A DNA stretch of 64,000 nt from Leptodontidium sp. MPI-SDFR-AT-0119 (Eukaryota > Ascomycota > Leotiomycetes > Helotiales > Leptodontidiaceae): contig JAHLEZ010000012.1 of the NCBI GenBank assembly GCA_020726505.1, positions 620,001-684,000 of the forward strand, written 5' to 3'. This document shows, in pieces, positions 11,701 to 20,830 of the stretch. The notes under the pieces are model-generated. The model was not told the origin of the DNA. It was given only the letters and a program-made list of their open reading frames with translations, and searched no databases. Both the position numbers and the translations under genes were made by a program. Each line of letters begins with the position of its first letter. The stretch's first letter is position 1.

Positions 11701-11754
11701 TGAAGTTTGTGACGCATTCTCGTCAATATCAATAGGAGAAGTTGATCGAGACAT
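8709..11754 (-). pseudogene. hAT transposase interrupted by a nested hAT MITE
   Basis: Start at 11754 (MSRSTSPIDIDENAS). Segments in order: FGEPLFDDRPVVVANLPRG, LSFDGWSSKREKVSVVAAV, LDNATNNDTTLLELSKTLL, GHVINLIAEQYLFGQDS, then after the MITE LSEGEWETLALMAQHLEPLF and the dimerisation region SVPAMSSECQRVFSSCALQT; stop at 8709. A 10-G run at 11584-11593 coincides with a frame change near the N terminus. An intron is likely at about 10657-10707. The coding frame is cut at KLR by the MITE; removing the MITE with one GTCGTAAT copy (531 bp) restores the reading frame exactly, and the joined region aligns with copy 1. Fewer RIP-type stops than copy 1 suggest a younger insertion. Confidence 0.9.
9634..10156. 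mobile_element. Nested non-autonomous hAT MITE (523 bp)
   Basis: The left end CAGAGTGTCCAATAAGCCAA and the reverse complement of the right end, CAGAGTGTCCAATAAGCCAG, are flanked by perfect 8-bp duplications GTCGTAAT (9626-9633 and 10157-10164). The termini resemble those of both host hAT elements, and AGCTGATTGGCTTA-like motifs repeat inside, so the same transposase family could have moved it. The centre is AT-rich and non-coding. Confidence 0.93.
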
Positions 11755-12096
11755 GTTGCGTGGAGATATTGAGAAGTCAAAGCTAGAATTAGTAGTGGAA
11801 ATGGTTAGAATATGATTCTGGGGAAATTCTACGATTCTGCCGCGTTTCACCGCCCTGATTTGGGCTCCAGGGACTCAAAACACACCAATTCAGTGGCTAA
11901 AAACACACGAATTCAACCCTATTATTGACCCTATTACAGGCAAAATTAAAGGCACTAGCTTATAAGCGCTTATAAGCTAACTTTTAAGCAAGCTGATTGG
12001 CTTATAAATATTCTACAGCTGACTGGCTTACTTCAAAAGCTCAACTTATTGACTGGCTTATAAGCTAGCTGACTTATTGGATGCTCTGGTTCCGGG

Positions 12097-12355
12097 AGGG
12101 AAAGAGTTTGAACCTATGGTGGAAATTGGTCCGTACAGAGGCGTTATGGGCACCATGTGGAGTGTTGTCCGAGAGGAGGGCATGAATTGTCAAGAGATTG
12201 CTGTTGGGAGTAAGAAGAAGGCTAAGATGGCGGAAAGGAAGGGCCAGGGTATTGAAGGGTTGTGGAGAGGTTGGAGAGTGGGCATGTGGTGTTTAGTTGG
12301 AGTTTGGGGAGCGAGGGCTATGGGCGGTGGTGGGAGTAGTAGAGGGGAATTCTAA
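12097..12355 (+). pseudogene. Mitochondrial carrier (Ugo1-like) relic, right part
   Basis: The frame beyond the hAT target duplication reads GKEFEPMVEIGPYRGVMGTM, WSVVREEG, KKAKMAERKGQGIEGLWRGW and RVGMWCLVGVWGARAMGGGG, ending GEF-stop at 12355. A PYRG-x2-GT-x-W-x2-REEG segment followed by a GLWRGWR-x-GMW membrane segment is the expected C-terminal carrier repeat of an Ugo1-like protein. It continues the fragment at 8450-8572 on the same strand. The ATG at 12077 lies inside the transposon end, so this is not an independent gene. Confidence 0.65.
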
Positions 12356-13452
12356 TCGTCGAATGAAATGAAGAAAGCAAGTGGGAATTATACCAAGATG
12401 TCGGATTAGCAACCTCTTCTGTCGGATATAGCATGGCGTTAAGTTGGCAATTATCGAAGCGGAGATGGCGATCTGACCCGTGACTTTCTGAGTTAACAGG
12501 GAATGCCTGGACCACCAGCCGCGAGAGGGCCAGTGGGACACGATTAATTAGAGCGGCCCCGTATTCTGCTGCTCATATCGGTATTAGGCTGCGCAATGGG
12601 TGCCCATGGGTCTCGGCATCACCCGGTTTAATTACTGCTAGGGGGTCGTGAGCATGGCAGAGCAGCAAATCGTTGTGCTGGAAGTTTCTGGAAATCCAAT
12701 CACAGGCACTCTCCAGATCCATAGAGTTTATTCTAAGGGGGATTGGTAACAGAAAGTCTTAGTATGATACAGTCACCCCTTGCACATCCCCGCGCCTTTG
12801 TCCGTAGCGAGCTGTCACACACTACCAGAACGGGAAAGACCGTTAGCTGCCAAAGCGCCCTCTTCCAGGGATAAGTGCTAAGGCGAGGCGCTAAAGTCAC
12901 CATGGCTACAGGTCACTTACAGGCTGCCTTCCACTACAAATGCACTTAACTTTCATGTTCTCGCTTAATTTAGGGTAGTGCCACAGGGTATGCTTCAAAG
13001 GTTTCACGAAGGCACTCCTGGTGGCAGCTAAAGGATAGAGTTCTTTTGAATGTTGGAAGCTCTCGAAAACTAAGCCTTTTGGATAGACATGAGACCGGAA
13101 GGACAATGAAGTTCTTCTACTTGCCCCGGGGGGCTGAAACGACTCTCATTTACGTGTAGCAAGCCATTGACAGCTTGTTAGAGATTTCAACATTGCAGCC
13201 AAGATAGGAGAGAATATTCATGGCATCCTCACAAAGAAGACAGGCGAGTACATCTATAAGTAGTACCACTCTTCAATATCCTAAAGTAAAGCATCAAGCA
13301 GCAACTACTAACCTGTCTGTCTACTGCAATCAGTACTCGCAAGTTCAATCGGCCTCCACATCTTGTACTTATTTCCCCAATATAGAAATAACATATTCTA
13401 ACTTCTTCTACAGAACTTTGCGTTCTACATCATACAGTATACACAAGTCACC
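12356..13452. other. Intergenic sequence, no gene recognised
   Basis: No frame here has a recognisable domain. The last 150 bp, with CT-rich and TATA-like stretches ahead of 13453, probably contain the promoter and leader of the secreted-protein gene. Confidence 0.45.
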
Positions 13453-13926
13453 ATGCTCGGAAAATTCGCCCTTTGTTCTGTCTCCCTCCTCGCCATGGCT
13501 TTACCCGTCTACGGCGATTACGTCATCCAAATCACAGACCATCAAGGACTCACATCTCCAGATCAGCAACAAACCCTAGATGATGCAGTAGGCTCTTCTG
13601 TTTCGTTCAACTTCGACATTAACGGGGGAAATTGTCAAATCACCTGGACACGCGTTGACCAAGAGTTGCCTGGTTGCTTCTACGTCTTACCAACCTCTTT
13701 CACAACTGCGGGCGACATGTTTACGATCGCTTCCAGCGAGACGAACGGCATCTTTTCCGGTACTGTCAGCCGGGGTTGCGCCAACCTCGGCATCAACGCT
13801 ACCCCACGAACTGGTGGAGGTATTGGAGACGCTTTGCTAAAGGACTGTACCGGCGGGGTAGGAGGAAGGAAAAGGGAACGAGATTTATGCGATCAAGGAA
13901 CTACCGCTCTTCTGCGCTGTAACTAG
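13453..13926 (+). CDS. Small secreted cysteine-rich protein (effector-like)
   Basis: A 157-residue protein with a clear signal peptide: MLGKFALCSVSLLAMALPVYG, with cleavage likely after VYG. The mature chain of about 136 residues has six cysteines (motifs GNCQ, PGCF, RGCA, KDCT, DLCD and LRCN), enough for three disulphides, and one N-glycosylation sequon (NAT). A basic patch GGRKRERD lies between Cys4 and Cys5 and might be a processing site. There is no TM segment and no known domain. Size, signal peptide and even cysteine number fit a small secreted protein acting outside the cell; an effector role is only inference. The start ATG follows CACC, a good fungal context. It lies among transposons, a common location for such genes. 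Confidence 0.75.
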   Translation: MLGKFALCSVSLLAMALPVYGDYVIQITDHQGLTSPDQQQTLDDAVGSSVSFNFDINGGNCQITWTRVDQELPGCFYVLPTSFTTAGDMFTIASSETNGIFSGTVSRGCANLGINATPRTGGGIGDALLKDCTGGVGGRKRERDLCDQGTTALLRCN

Positions 13927-14206
13927 TGGGCGGAGCTGGGATTCTAGGGGTCGGTAGACCGATACAGGTGCTTAGGAGGTTCGTAGGGGACACCGCTTAC
14001 AGGTGTTGAGTCTTCGTCCCCCAGCGATTTCCATTGTTTTGCCGATTAGCAGGCTAATTGGTTGCCACACTCGTTTGGCTAGCTAAAATTACATTTCAAC
14101 AACCAGTTAGTTATTCTGATCGAACGTGTTGAAGTGTGATGCTGGGCTCATGAGCTGTAGTTAACAAGTTGAGTTGTGTTACATCTATTCCCGCGCGACG
14201 ACATGC

Positions 14207-14617
14207 CTATTCAGCGTGGTGCCACCGCCGCCGCTCCGACAGCGAAATGGGTGCAACAGCGTCAGGGATCCAATTTCTGCTCCCTTTTCGACGCCAGCGT
14301 TCCTTCAGCGCCGTTGCTGTTAGCCCGAGGGAGCCAATTTTTGCTCCTTTCTCCAAGGCCGAGGCATGACCCAGTATACATTTACTCGCCTTTCCTATAT
14401 TCTCGTCCAAAAGCATAGCGATCAGTCCCCCGTGAGCTATTCCCGGATAAGCTGATAGATCATTGCCGAGGAAAATGCAGCGAATACCGTTTGTTGAGGG
14501 TTGTTGATAAGGAGGAATGGTGCTGGCGGAGGAAAGTAGGACCACGGAGGATACCTCGGTGGTAGTTAACTTTGCAATTTGCTTAGGGATGGCATAAATT
14601 TCTCGGAGCATAATCAT
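14207..14617 (-). pseudogene. Thioesterase (4HBT hot-dog) fragment
   Basis: The minus frame contains FLGNDLSAYPGIAHGGLIAM then LLDENIGKAS, matching the active-site helix region of fungal 4HBT-type acyl-CoA thioesterases (pattern YPG-x2-HGG-x-I-A-x-LLDE). Upstream of it only about 60 residues of plausible sequence remain, and after LGHASALEKG the sequence becomes Arg/Ala-rich and low-complexity (14210-14350), unlike the second half of a hot-dog domain. The plus strand shows short direct repeats there (GGGATCCAATTTCTGCTCCC and GGGAGCCAATTTTTGCTCCT). I read this as a truncated relic, not an active enzyme. Confidence 0.55.
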
Positions 14618-15616
14618 ATCTGGAGTTGACCGAAGACTTCGTGCAAGCGGGATGCATTTCAGCGAAGCATAGTAGCGATGTGTTGAACTCCGTTTCTTTG
14701 GTAGTCAACATCCTGACAGAGCGCCGCCAGACGAGAGGCTTTGCTGGGATGGGGAACGATATTTTAGTTGAAGGAACATGGAGTATATCCTCTGGCTATA
14801 GTAAATTCTTTAGTATCCGGTGGTCTAATACTCCTCCAACCTAATTGCTTGATAGCGCGGCATCGGAGGGGTACCGCCATGCTCTCGTGAAATCTGAACG
14901 CGAAAAAAAAGAAAAGATGCAGTGTGGGAGGCAACTTAGTGTTGAGATTCCAAGTCAAAAGCCCCATTCATGGAGTTTAGTAATTCTGGCACTTGCACCC
15001 ACGTCCAACGATATAATGAAGGATTTATGCAGACGTACAGACACACGCTGTGGTGGACTGCATTTTATTTTGGCATGTGGCGCCTTTTTTTGATCTACCA
15101 GTCCATCTGCTATCGCCGGCCATTTACAAAGCCACTCCGTAGGCACCTCATCTAAGAAAGCCAGAGCTCCGTAGAAATTAGGGAAGAGAGAGAGTGAAAA
15201 AAACAAATCGATTGCAGAAAATCACCGTGGTATCATGAAAAAGAACGAAAAAAGTGTACTGCAAAATACAAAGAGTAAAAGCGTTCAGAAGTCAACACGG
15301 TCACGTGATATCGGTGCTTTCAGAGACCTTCGAGATCGAAGAGAAGTGGCTTGAAAGACGAGTTGGTGGGCCGTGTCCCACGCGAGTTCGTTTTGATTGT
15401 TCATTTATCGTATTATCCGAAGGTGAGAAGAAAGAGTAGCGCAAGAAGTTCGAATATCATCCGTAAGCCCATCCCAGCCTTCCCAAACGTATTTTCTTCA
15501 AGCCAGCGAAGTGGTATCCATGACGCCATCGCTAATCCCCAGTATCCCTACGCTAGCCCATATCGAGAAATGAATCGTGTATACCAAGGAAGCAAGATGA
15601 TGATACTTGATCATTA
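14618..15616. other. Intergenic sequence, no gene recognised
   Basis: Overlapping short frames on both strands, none with a recognisable domain. The plus-strand frames at 15254-15779 mostly lie opposite or beside the GPCR relic. Confidence 0.45.
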
Positions 15617-16330
15617 TTATCGCGACGACCCTTTCGTATCAGGCCTACTTGCGAGCTCCGTCATGCTATCTGTCTCGATATATTGCTTCCGACTTTGTTG
15701 TCTTTGGCCTCCCTCGGAGAAGACGCCAGCCATCTGCTTGAGCCCTCCACCACTCATCCGCTTTCGGTCTTTGATTTGAGCCCAGACTTGTCTGCATGCA
15801 GGCAAACTGGTAGTGGCATAAATGAGTGCATTCCAGAAGCCTTGAAGAGGCAGCACAAATGCTGAAGCAAACTCAAGAGCCAGGGAGACTTCGCCAGGGT
15901 GCACGACGGAGTAGACTCGGTTGGCAGAAGAAGGGATCCAGGTCACCATCATCGCGATAAAGAACAAGACGGAGACTTTGGTGTAGCTCCATGCGGCGTT
16001 ATTAGCTTCCATAGCTGCAAAACGCCGCGTGGGATAGAGTTTCGAGTGTTCGGAGTTCGGTGCATGAGCTGAGCTTGGGACGTTCGGTACGGAGTGTTTT
16101 CGCTGGTCTCGTCCAGGGATTGGCTTATCGGTGTACGAATAGCGAGTTTGGTTCTGAAGGTTGGGTTTAGAGCTCGAAACTGTGACGGTGTAGTTGTTGT
16201 GATTGTCGGCGGGTGGTCGCGCTCTTGAGTGTTGTACGATCGAGCCTTGTCGGCCAAGATCTTGAAGGTCGATGGAGTCGGTTGGGCTATCGATCGACTC
16301 TGATGTGACGAAAACCTCAGTGGTCTTCAC
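15617..16330 (-). pseudogene. cAMP-receptor-like GPCR, C-terminal stump (TM6-TM7 and tail)
   Basis: The frame opens at 16330 with GTG rather than ATG. Residues 1-108 are a Ser/Pro-rich loop. They are followed by two membrane segments, VSVLFFIAMMVTWIPSSANR and LEFASAFVLPLQGFWNALIY, then ATTSLPACRQVW and a hydrophilic tail. The W-x-P-SSANR-VY and LPLQGFWNAL-x-Y signatures are those of TM6 and TM7 in fungal class V (cAMP receptor-like, GprG/GprH-type) receptors. TM1-TM5 are absent: upstream (16331-16620) there is a short tandem repeat and then the MITE/Tc1 pair. The loop length is normal for the third intracellular loop. The gene is therefore N-terminally truncated, unless distant exons exist beyond the transposons, for which I see no evidence. 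Confidence 0.7.
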
Positions 16331-16339
16331 TGATTAGAA

Positions 16340-16424
16340 TTCTTATGCTACCCATGATTTCTCATGCTAGCCTTGATTCTCGTGCTAGCCTTGATTCTCA
16401 TGCTAGTACATGAACTCGCACTAG
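16340..16424. repeat. Degenerate 18-bp tandem repeat
   Basis: About four copies related to TCTCATGCTAGCCTTGAT lie directly upstream of the broken end of the GPCR stump. Confidence 0.75.
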
Positions 16425-16620
16425 AAAACATTGGGGACGACCCTGGACAGCGAGGTGGCAGAGGGAGATTTCCAACTTCTTTCCTACGGGTAGGTATATG
16501 ATTAGGATGAAGATGTCCGTGAACTTTGGGCTTGACTGCATGAGATTAAGCAGAAGAGTTTGATCGAAGACCTACTAGAGGATTTCCGGCGCTAAGAGCA
16601 GGACTTTTTTGCTGTTGGTA

Positions 16621-16777
16621 CGGAAGGGGGTGGACAGTGGGTCTCGTCCACCCATGTCAGACCAGGAGGTTATTCTCCCAATCAATAGTATGGATTTCTA
16701 GAATTTTCACCATGACCTTCCCTAAAAGGTAAAGCAGAATACTTGGATGGACGAGACCCACTGTCCACCCCCTTACG
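16621..16777. mobile_element. Palindromic TA-flanked MITE (157 bp)
   Basis: The left arm CGGAAGGGGGTGGACAGTGG and the reverse complement of the right arm, CGTAAGGGGGTGGACAGTGG, continue matching through GTCTCGTCCA, giving arms of more than 30 bp around a short centre. TA flanks both ends (16619-16620 and 16778-16779), as for Tc1/mariner-type insertions. It has no coding capacity. Confidence 0.85.
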
Positions 16778-16779
16778 TA

Positions 16780-18139
16780 CAGTGGGTGGCCATAAGTCTA
16801 AGCGAAAAACGCCAAAACCGCGTTTTGACGCGTTTCTAACTTACCAACTACAACAAATGAAGACTCCTGGAGCGCCACGACAACCTTTAGGGGAGGTCTC
16901 CCCTAATCAAAGATCACGAATTGTTAGTGCTTGTGATCATGGCGTATCGTTTCCAGTCATTGCACGCATGGAAGAGCTCTGCGATTCAACTGTCCGATCT
17001 ATTGTTAGAAACGCGCCTCATCAGGTATCTTGCATCACACCTCCACGCGCAGGTAGACCACCACTCCTTACTCTAGTCGATCACCGCGCCATACGACGTG
17101 CTATTGTAGTAAATCCGAAGATTACTGCCTAACAGCTTTTTGTTACGTGTGCGCCTCATACCTCCAAGAAGACCGTGTACCGGTGGTTAAAGAAATCGGG
17201 TATACAGAAGTGGAGGTGTAAGGTACGGCCATTTCTGACCGAGGATCATGCCCGACAACGTCGTATATGGGCAGAAAAGTATGATGGGAAGCTAATAGCC
17301 TTTTGGAGACGTCTACGGTGGTCAGACGAGTGCTCAATTGAGCGTGGGAAGGGCGGCGCCATCGAATGGGTATATCGAGCGCGGGGTAAATCAACCCCTT
17401 TATTTCTCCCTCTTTTGATTGTTCATTTACTAACGATACAAATAGGCCAGGCCTTAGAACTTTGGGCCATTTCAACGAAACCTCCAAAAGGACGTACACA
17501 AATGTTTTGGGCTTGTTTTGGCTTCGGGTGTCGTACTGATTTGGTAGTGATGGAAGGAGACCAAAATGTAAAGAGGGGGGGGTGTTACGGCCAAAGTTTA
17601 CATCGAAGTACTAGACGAATACCTTCCTACGATCCTCGAACACGATTCTATCTTTATGCAAGATAATGCCCCTATTCACAAGGCACACAAGGTTCGGGAC
17701 TGGTTCATAGAGAACGGGATAGATGTAATGGATTGGCCGCCATATTCGCCCGACTTGAACCCTATCGAAAACCTTTGGAAGATGCTTAAGGCTGAAATTG
17801 ATAGAGCCTATCCTGAACTCAAAGGTATGGGGAATAGTAACGCCACAATAGACTTCTTAATTGAGTGTGCACAAGAGGCGTGGGAGGCTTTAGAAGGGGA
17901 GCTTTTAAACAAGCTAGCGGAGGGGATGCAGAAGAGAGTAGACGCTGTAAAAGCCTCAAATGGCTGGTACACAAAATACTGAATAGACAAAAAGTTGCGC
18001 TACCTTCTAATAAATCATTTGCCCCTATTTGCATTCAATTGCGACTTAATTAGGTGGAGTTCTGTGTTGTGGCATAGAATAGATTTTAATGAGGGAAATG
18101 CTTAATAATCTGAGCGTTTAGACTTATGGCCACGCACTG
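16780..18139 (+). mobile_element. Tc1/mariner-type transposon (1360 bp)
   Basis: The left end CAGTGGGTGGCCATAAGTCT and the reverse complement of the right end, CAGTGCGTGGCCATAAGTCT, are flanked by TA (16778-16779 and 18140-18141). It encodes a Tc1-like DDE transposase on the plus strand. Its left TA is also the right TA of the 157-bp palindromic MITE, so the two elements abut across a single dinucleotide. Confidence 0.9.
16857..17982 (+). pseudogene. Tc1-like transposase, broken
   Basis: Start taken at 16857 (MKTPGAPRQPLGEVSP), inside the element. An N-terminal helix-turn-helix region (RSRIVSACDHGVSFPVIARM) is followed by RAGRPPLLT, and then the DDE catalytic core: RWSDECS (first Asp), MQDNAPIHKA (second Asp) and WPPYSPDLNPIENLW (third acidic residue of the Tc1 signature). 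Lesions are a TAA near 17130 after NPKITA and a frameshift at the 8-G run around 17574-17581; beyond it the other frame restores VYIEVLDEYLPTILEHDSIF. An intron is likely at about 17387-17447 (GTAAAT...ATAG). The protein would excise and insert the element at TA; this copy is inactive. Confidence 0.88.
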
Positions 18140-18141
18140 TA

Positions 18142-19026
18142 CCATGTTTAAGTTCGGGAACGGCACGAGCCGCAACCCTCTTTGAACCCTGCCACTGATC
18201 AATGACGCTTGCGGCAAACCCACCGAAGTGGGACATTGAACCTCGTCAGGATTATTGAGTGGTGATAAGCCGCGAACATTTGGACGCTGAACAGACAAAT
18301 CGGCACAGATACTAAGAGTTTGATGAGTTGTACTGTAGTACGGTCGACAAATCAGGCGATAAAGTTTGATTACGCAGTTTTTGGTGCACGTGGCGCGGCC
18401 TTCATCGAAAACTTGATTGGAAAGTAGGGGTATAAACGGGCCAAGGAGCATTCAATACTTTTTGGCATTGTTGAGATGAAGGGAATAATGCACAGATTTA
18501 ACTAATGTGTCACGAGAAGGCTTAACAGGGTACACAAAAATAATCATGCTGATATTTCGACCGAACAGCCGTAACAAAAAAATTACATTTGCTGTTCATT
18601 AGGCTCCTTTCCCTTTCTCATTCAATATTTCACATGATTAGTGTGGACTAGCTATTAGTGGGGCTATATAGACCAGCGGTTGTGCACGGCCAATGGAATA
18701 GACCAAATCAAACCAAATCAATCAATACGAAGTACGGAAGAACTTCCGTACCGTAAATGAGAAACGGTCCCTGCATACAATCCCAGATCAACCCCACTTA
18801 AAGACGTCACGAAAAATTACCGATTAACGTCAGTAAGCCTTCTCACACACGGCCAACCATCTACTTCGTGAGTATACACTTGTATCAACAACCACCGGAC
18901 ACGAACATCGCACAGCACCAAGTCGCGGAAGAGAACAACGAGTGAAGCGGTCAAAATCTATCGGATATCAACTTTAATATTCTATTTGGGACCACCCTAC
19001 ATACTATTGTGTTCACACTACTTGCT
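18142..19026. other. Intergenic sequence upstream of the luciferase-domain gene
   Basis: No confident gene. A minus-strand frame (18086-18451) is open but overlaps the Tc1 terminus and shows no domain. A perfect inverted repeat lies at 18732-18751. Confidence 0.45.
18732..18751. promoter_or_regulatory. Palindrome CGG-N8-CCG, candidate regulator binding site
   Basis: GTACGGAAGAACTTCCGTAC has 9-bp arms that are perfect inverted repeats around AA. It lies 276 bp upstream of the ATG of the luciferase-domain gene. Inverted CGG triplets are typical targets of Zn2Cys6 dimers; the assignment is by motif only. Confidence 0.35.
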
Positions 19027-19782
19027 ATGATCTCAAGCGTCCAGATTTTTCAGCCCTCTGTTATATGCACACTTATGTTAACGCCATTATTGTGGATTAT
19101 ACATCACGATTATAAGAAATTCCAGTCACTCGGACCTGGAGGAACACCTTCCACCTTCTTTGGATACTTGAAGGTCACAATTCTTCGCCTTTTCGCTCTC
19201 TCCGATCCCTACACTCCAGCAATTTCCTCTGAGCCAATCCAGACTACAAGAAAGTATTGTCAATGCATTCAACCCAACCTTCCGGACCGCATAGGTCAAC
19301 GTCCTCAAGTAGCAGGTATTACACCCCAGCGGCAACTCAACCAGCCTGGGTGTCGTCGAACGTACCAATCACTTCGGAGAAGTCTCGAATGCTTTGCTCT
19401 CAATTATGAAGATGTTCTCGAAGTGGGAACTTCATGTTTCGAAAAAAATGGCCTCGCCCTATTTGCACGGAATCCTGTCACTTCTACGTGCAGAGGTGAA
19501 ATCTGCCACGTACATCATAGCGATCGGAGTATGCACATGAGTTTGCATCCGGATGATGCCAAGGTCGTTCTACAAAAAGGTTGGGGGCAAAGGCATCCAC
19601 TTGCCAGAGGCGGGTGGATGAGTGCGTATGTCCCTCGGGAATTCGTTATGGTATACGCGCCCAGGGATCAGACTGAATTGTACATAATATGTCAAATCAT
19701 CGAAGCTGCTGCGTCTTGGGTCAGTGGCGAGCGGCTGGAGATGAGGGTTGAGAAGGGTGAGATGTTGAGAAATTGTAACTAG
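19027..19782 (+). CDS. Luciferase-domain (DUF5519-like) protein with N-terminal membrane anchor
   Basis: The ATG at 19027 gives 251 residues; the frame is open slightly upstream but only from a GTG. An N-terminal hydrophobic segment (VICTLMLTPLLWII) is followed by the conserved LGPGGTPSTFFGYLKV, then VAGITPQRQLNQPG, GTSCFEKNGLALF, TCRGEICHVHHSDRSMHMSL, KGWGQRHPLARGGW and YVPREFVMVYAPRD. This order matches the fungal family annotated as luciferase-domain/DUF5519 proteins, whose biochemical role is unknown to me; the name reflects fold similarity and does not imply light emission. Length is near normal for the family. Residues 75-95 (SSEPIQTTRKYCQCIQPNL) look less conserved. It is the only apparently intact gene between 16 and 30 kb. 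Confidence 0.75.
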   Translation: MISSVQIFQPSVICTLMLTPLLWIIHHDYKKFQSLGPGGTPSTFFGYLKVTILRLFALSDPYTPAISSEPIQTTRKYCQCIQPNLPDRIGQRPQVAGITPQRQLNQPGCRRTYQSLRRSLECFALNYEDVLEVGTSCFEKNGLALFARNPVTSTCRGEICHVHHSDRSMHMSLHPDDAKVVLQKGWGQRHPLARGGWMSAYVPREFVMVYAPRDQTELYIICQIIEAAASWVSGERLEMRVEKGEMLRNCN

Positions 19783-19820
19783 AAATTGACCTGTCGGTAA
19801 ATACTAGAGGACGTTTACTG

Positions 19821-20030
19821 ATTTCTTGTCTCTCGATGGTGGGTGCCCGTCTCTGGTAGAGACGTCTGTGGATGTGTTCCGGTGGCTGAGGTACGGGCTG
19901 TTCCGTTCTCTCCTCTTCTTCTTTCGGAAAGTCCGGAATTCTGCCTGCCCCGGTACGATGTACGTGGACAAGAATATATTTACTAATTCTGCGGCGTGTT
20001 TCCAGATTCGCTGCGCCATGTGGTAGTAGG
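19821..20030 (-). pseudogene. Short relic of a Tad1-like LINE
   Basis: The minus frame reads EHIHRRLYQRRAPTIERQEI, clearly related to EHTYRRLRQRRGASIEDQEI in the LINE at 26240-28388. Nothing else of the element is recognisable on either side. Confidence 0.5.
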
Positions 20031-20830
20031 AACAACGCAATAAGAATATGAGACAATTGCTTCCTTTACAAGAGAGAATCAGGCGCTGGAGGAGGACTTG
20101 CGCTTCACTAGAAAGCATGGAATGGGATGATAAGTATGGCGAATAAAGTCATACAGGCATCACAGCTATCACAAAGAGTCTCGTCAAGGTTGAGACAAAG
20201 GTGGGAGGTGCAGAGAAAACTGGTTCGCATTCTGGGGGATCTATAAAGAAGTCTCTAGGGGAGCATCGACCCTGGATCTAAGATGTATTGTTGGCCAGGA
20301 AGTCGAACCCACTATACTCTATGTATGGTTCTGAGAACGACTCTTGTGCTTGCGAGGCCGGTGGAGCGTAAAGGTGGTATGTATGAGGAGGCTGAGTGGC
20401 ATTCGTTCCTGAGTATAGATGTCAGACAACAGTGTGTACGGGTTGAAAGTGCACTGTTCTCAGTCGAGGTGCGGTCACTGTTAGAGGCGTTTCCAAGGCA
20501 TGCCCAAGTCGTCCTTCGCCCTGTTGGAATACCATCCCAAGAGACTGCTATCATGCCGGATTTTTCGTCAGGCAAACGTCGCCAGACTTATACAAATGGT
20601 ACATGGCGGTGTCAGGAATCGACGACGTATCATCTCTCAGATTTGAGCTGACAGATGTGCACTGCAGCTCCAAAATGGTCATTGTTATTCCTGGAGGCAA
20701 TTTGTTTGACTTTCAGGTGTTAAAGCAATCCATCTGGGACTTAAGTTATTCTGGCGACGTGACACGCGAATAGCGCACCCGTCAAGTTCAACATAATGAT
20801 AAATGCTGCTGGTCACATAAGTGGTGCGTT
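20031..20830. other. Unassigned sequence with one unrecognised open frame
   Basis: A plus-strand frame ending with TAG at about 20771-20773 contains DLYKWYMAVSGIDDVSSLRF and MVIVIPGGNLFDFQVLKQSI and looks protein-like, but I recognise no family and found no start. It may be a gene remnant. Confidence 0.35.

Larger units (their letters stand above)
8573..12088 (-). mobile_element. hAT-family DNA transposon, copy 2 (3516 bp)
   Basis: The left end CAGAGCATCCAATAAGTCAG and the reverse complement of the right end, CAGAGCATCCAATAAGTCAG, agree over at least 20 bp, and perfect 8-bp duplications (GTTCCGGG) flank the element. The transposase is on the minus strand. Without the nested MITE (9634-10156) and its 8-bp duplication the element would be about 2985 bp, close to copy 1 (3001 bp). 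AGCTGATTGGCTTA-like subterminal motifs are abundant at both ends. Confidence 0.93.

Noticed and set aside
15351..15865. Plus frames opposite the GPCR stump
   Set aside because: The minus strand has clear TM6/TM7 signatures; the plus frames show no domain and overlap each other.
19009..19026. Start of the luciferase-domain gene at 19009
   Set aside because: The codon there is GTG; the first ATG in frame is at 19027 and precedes the hydrophobic anchor.
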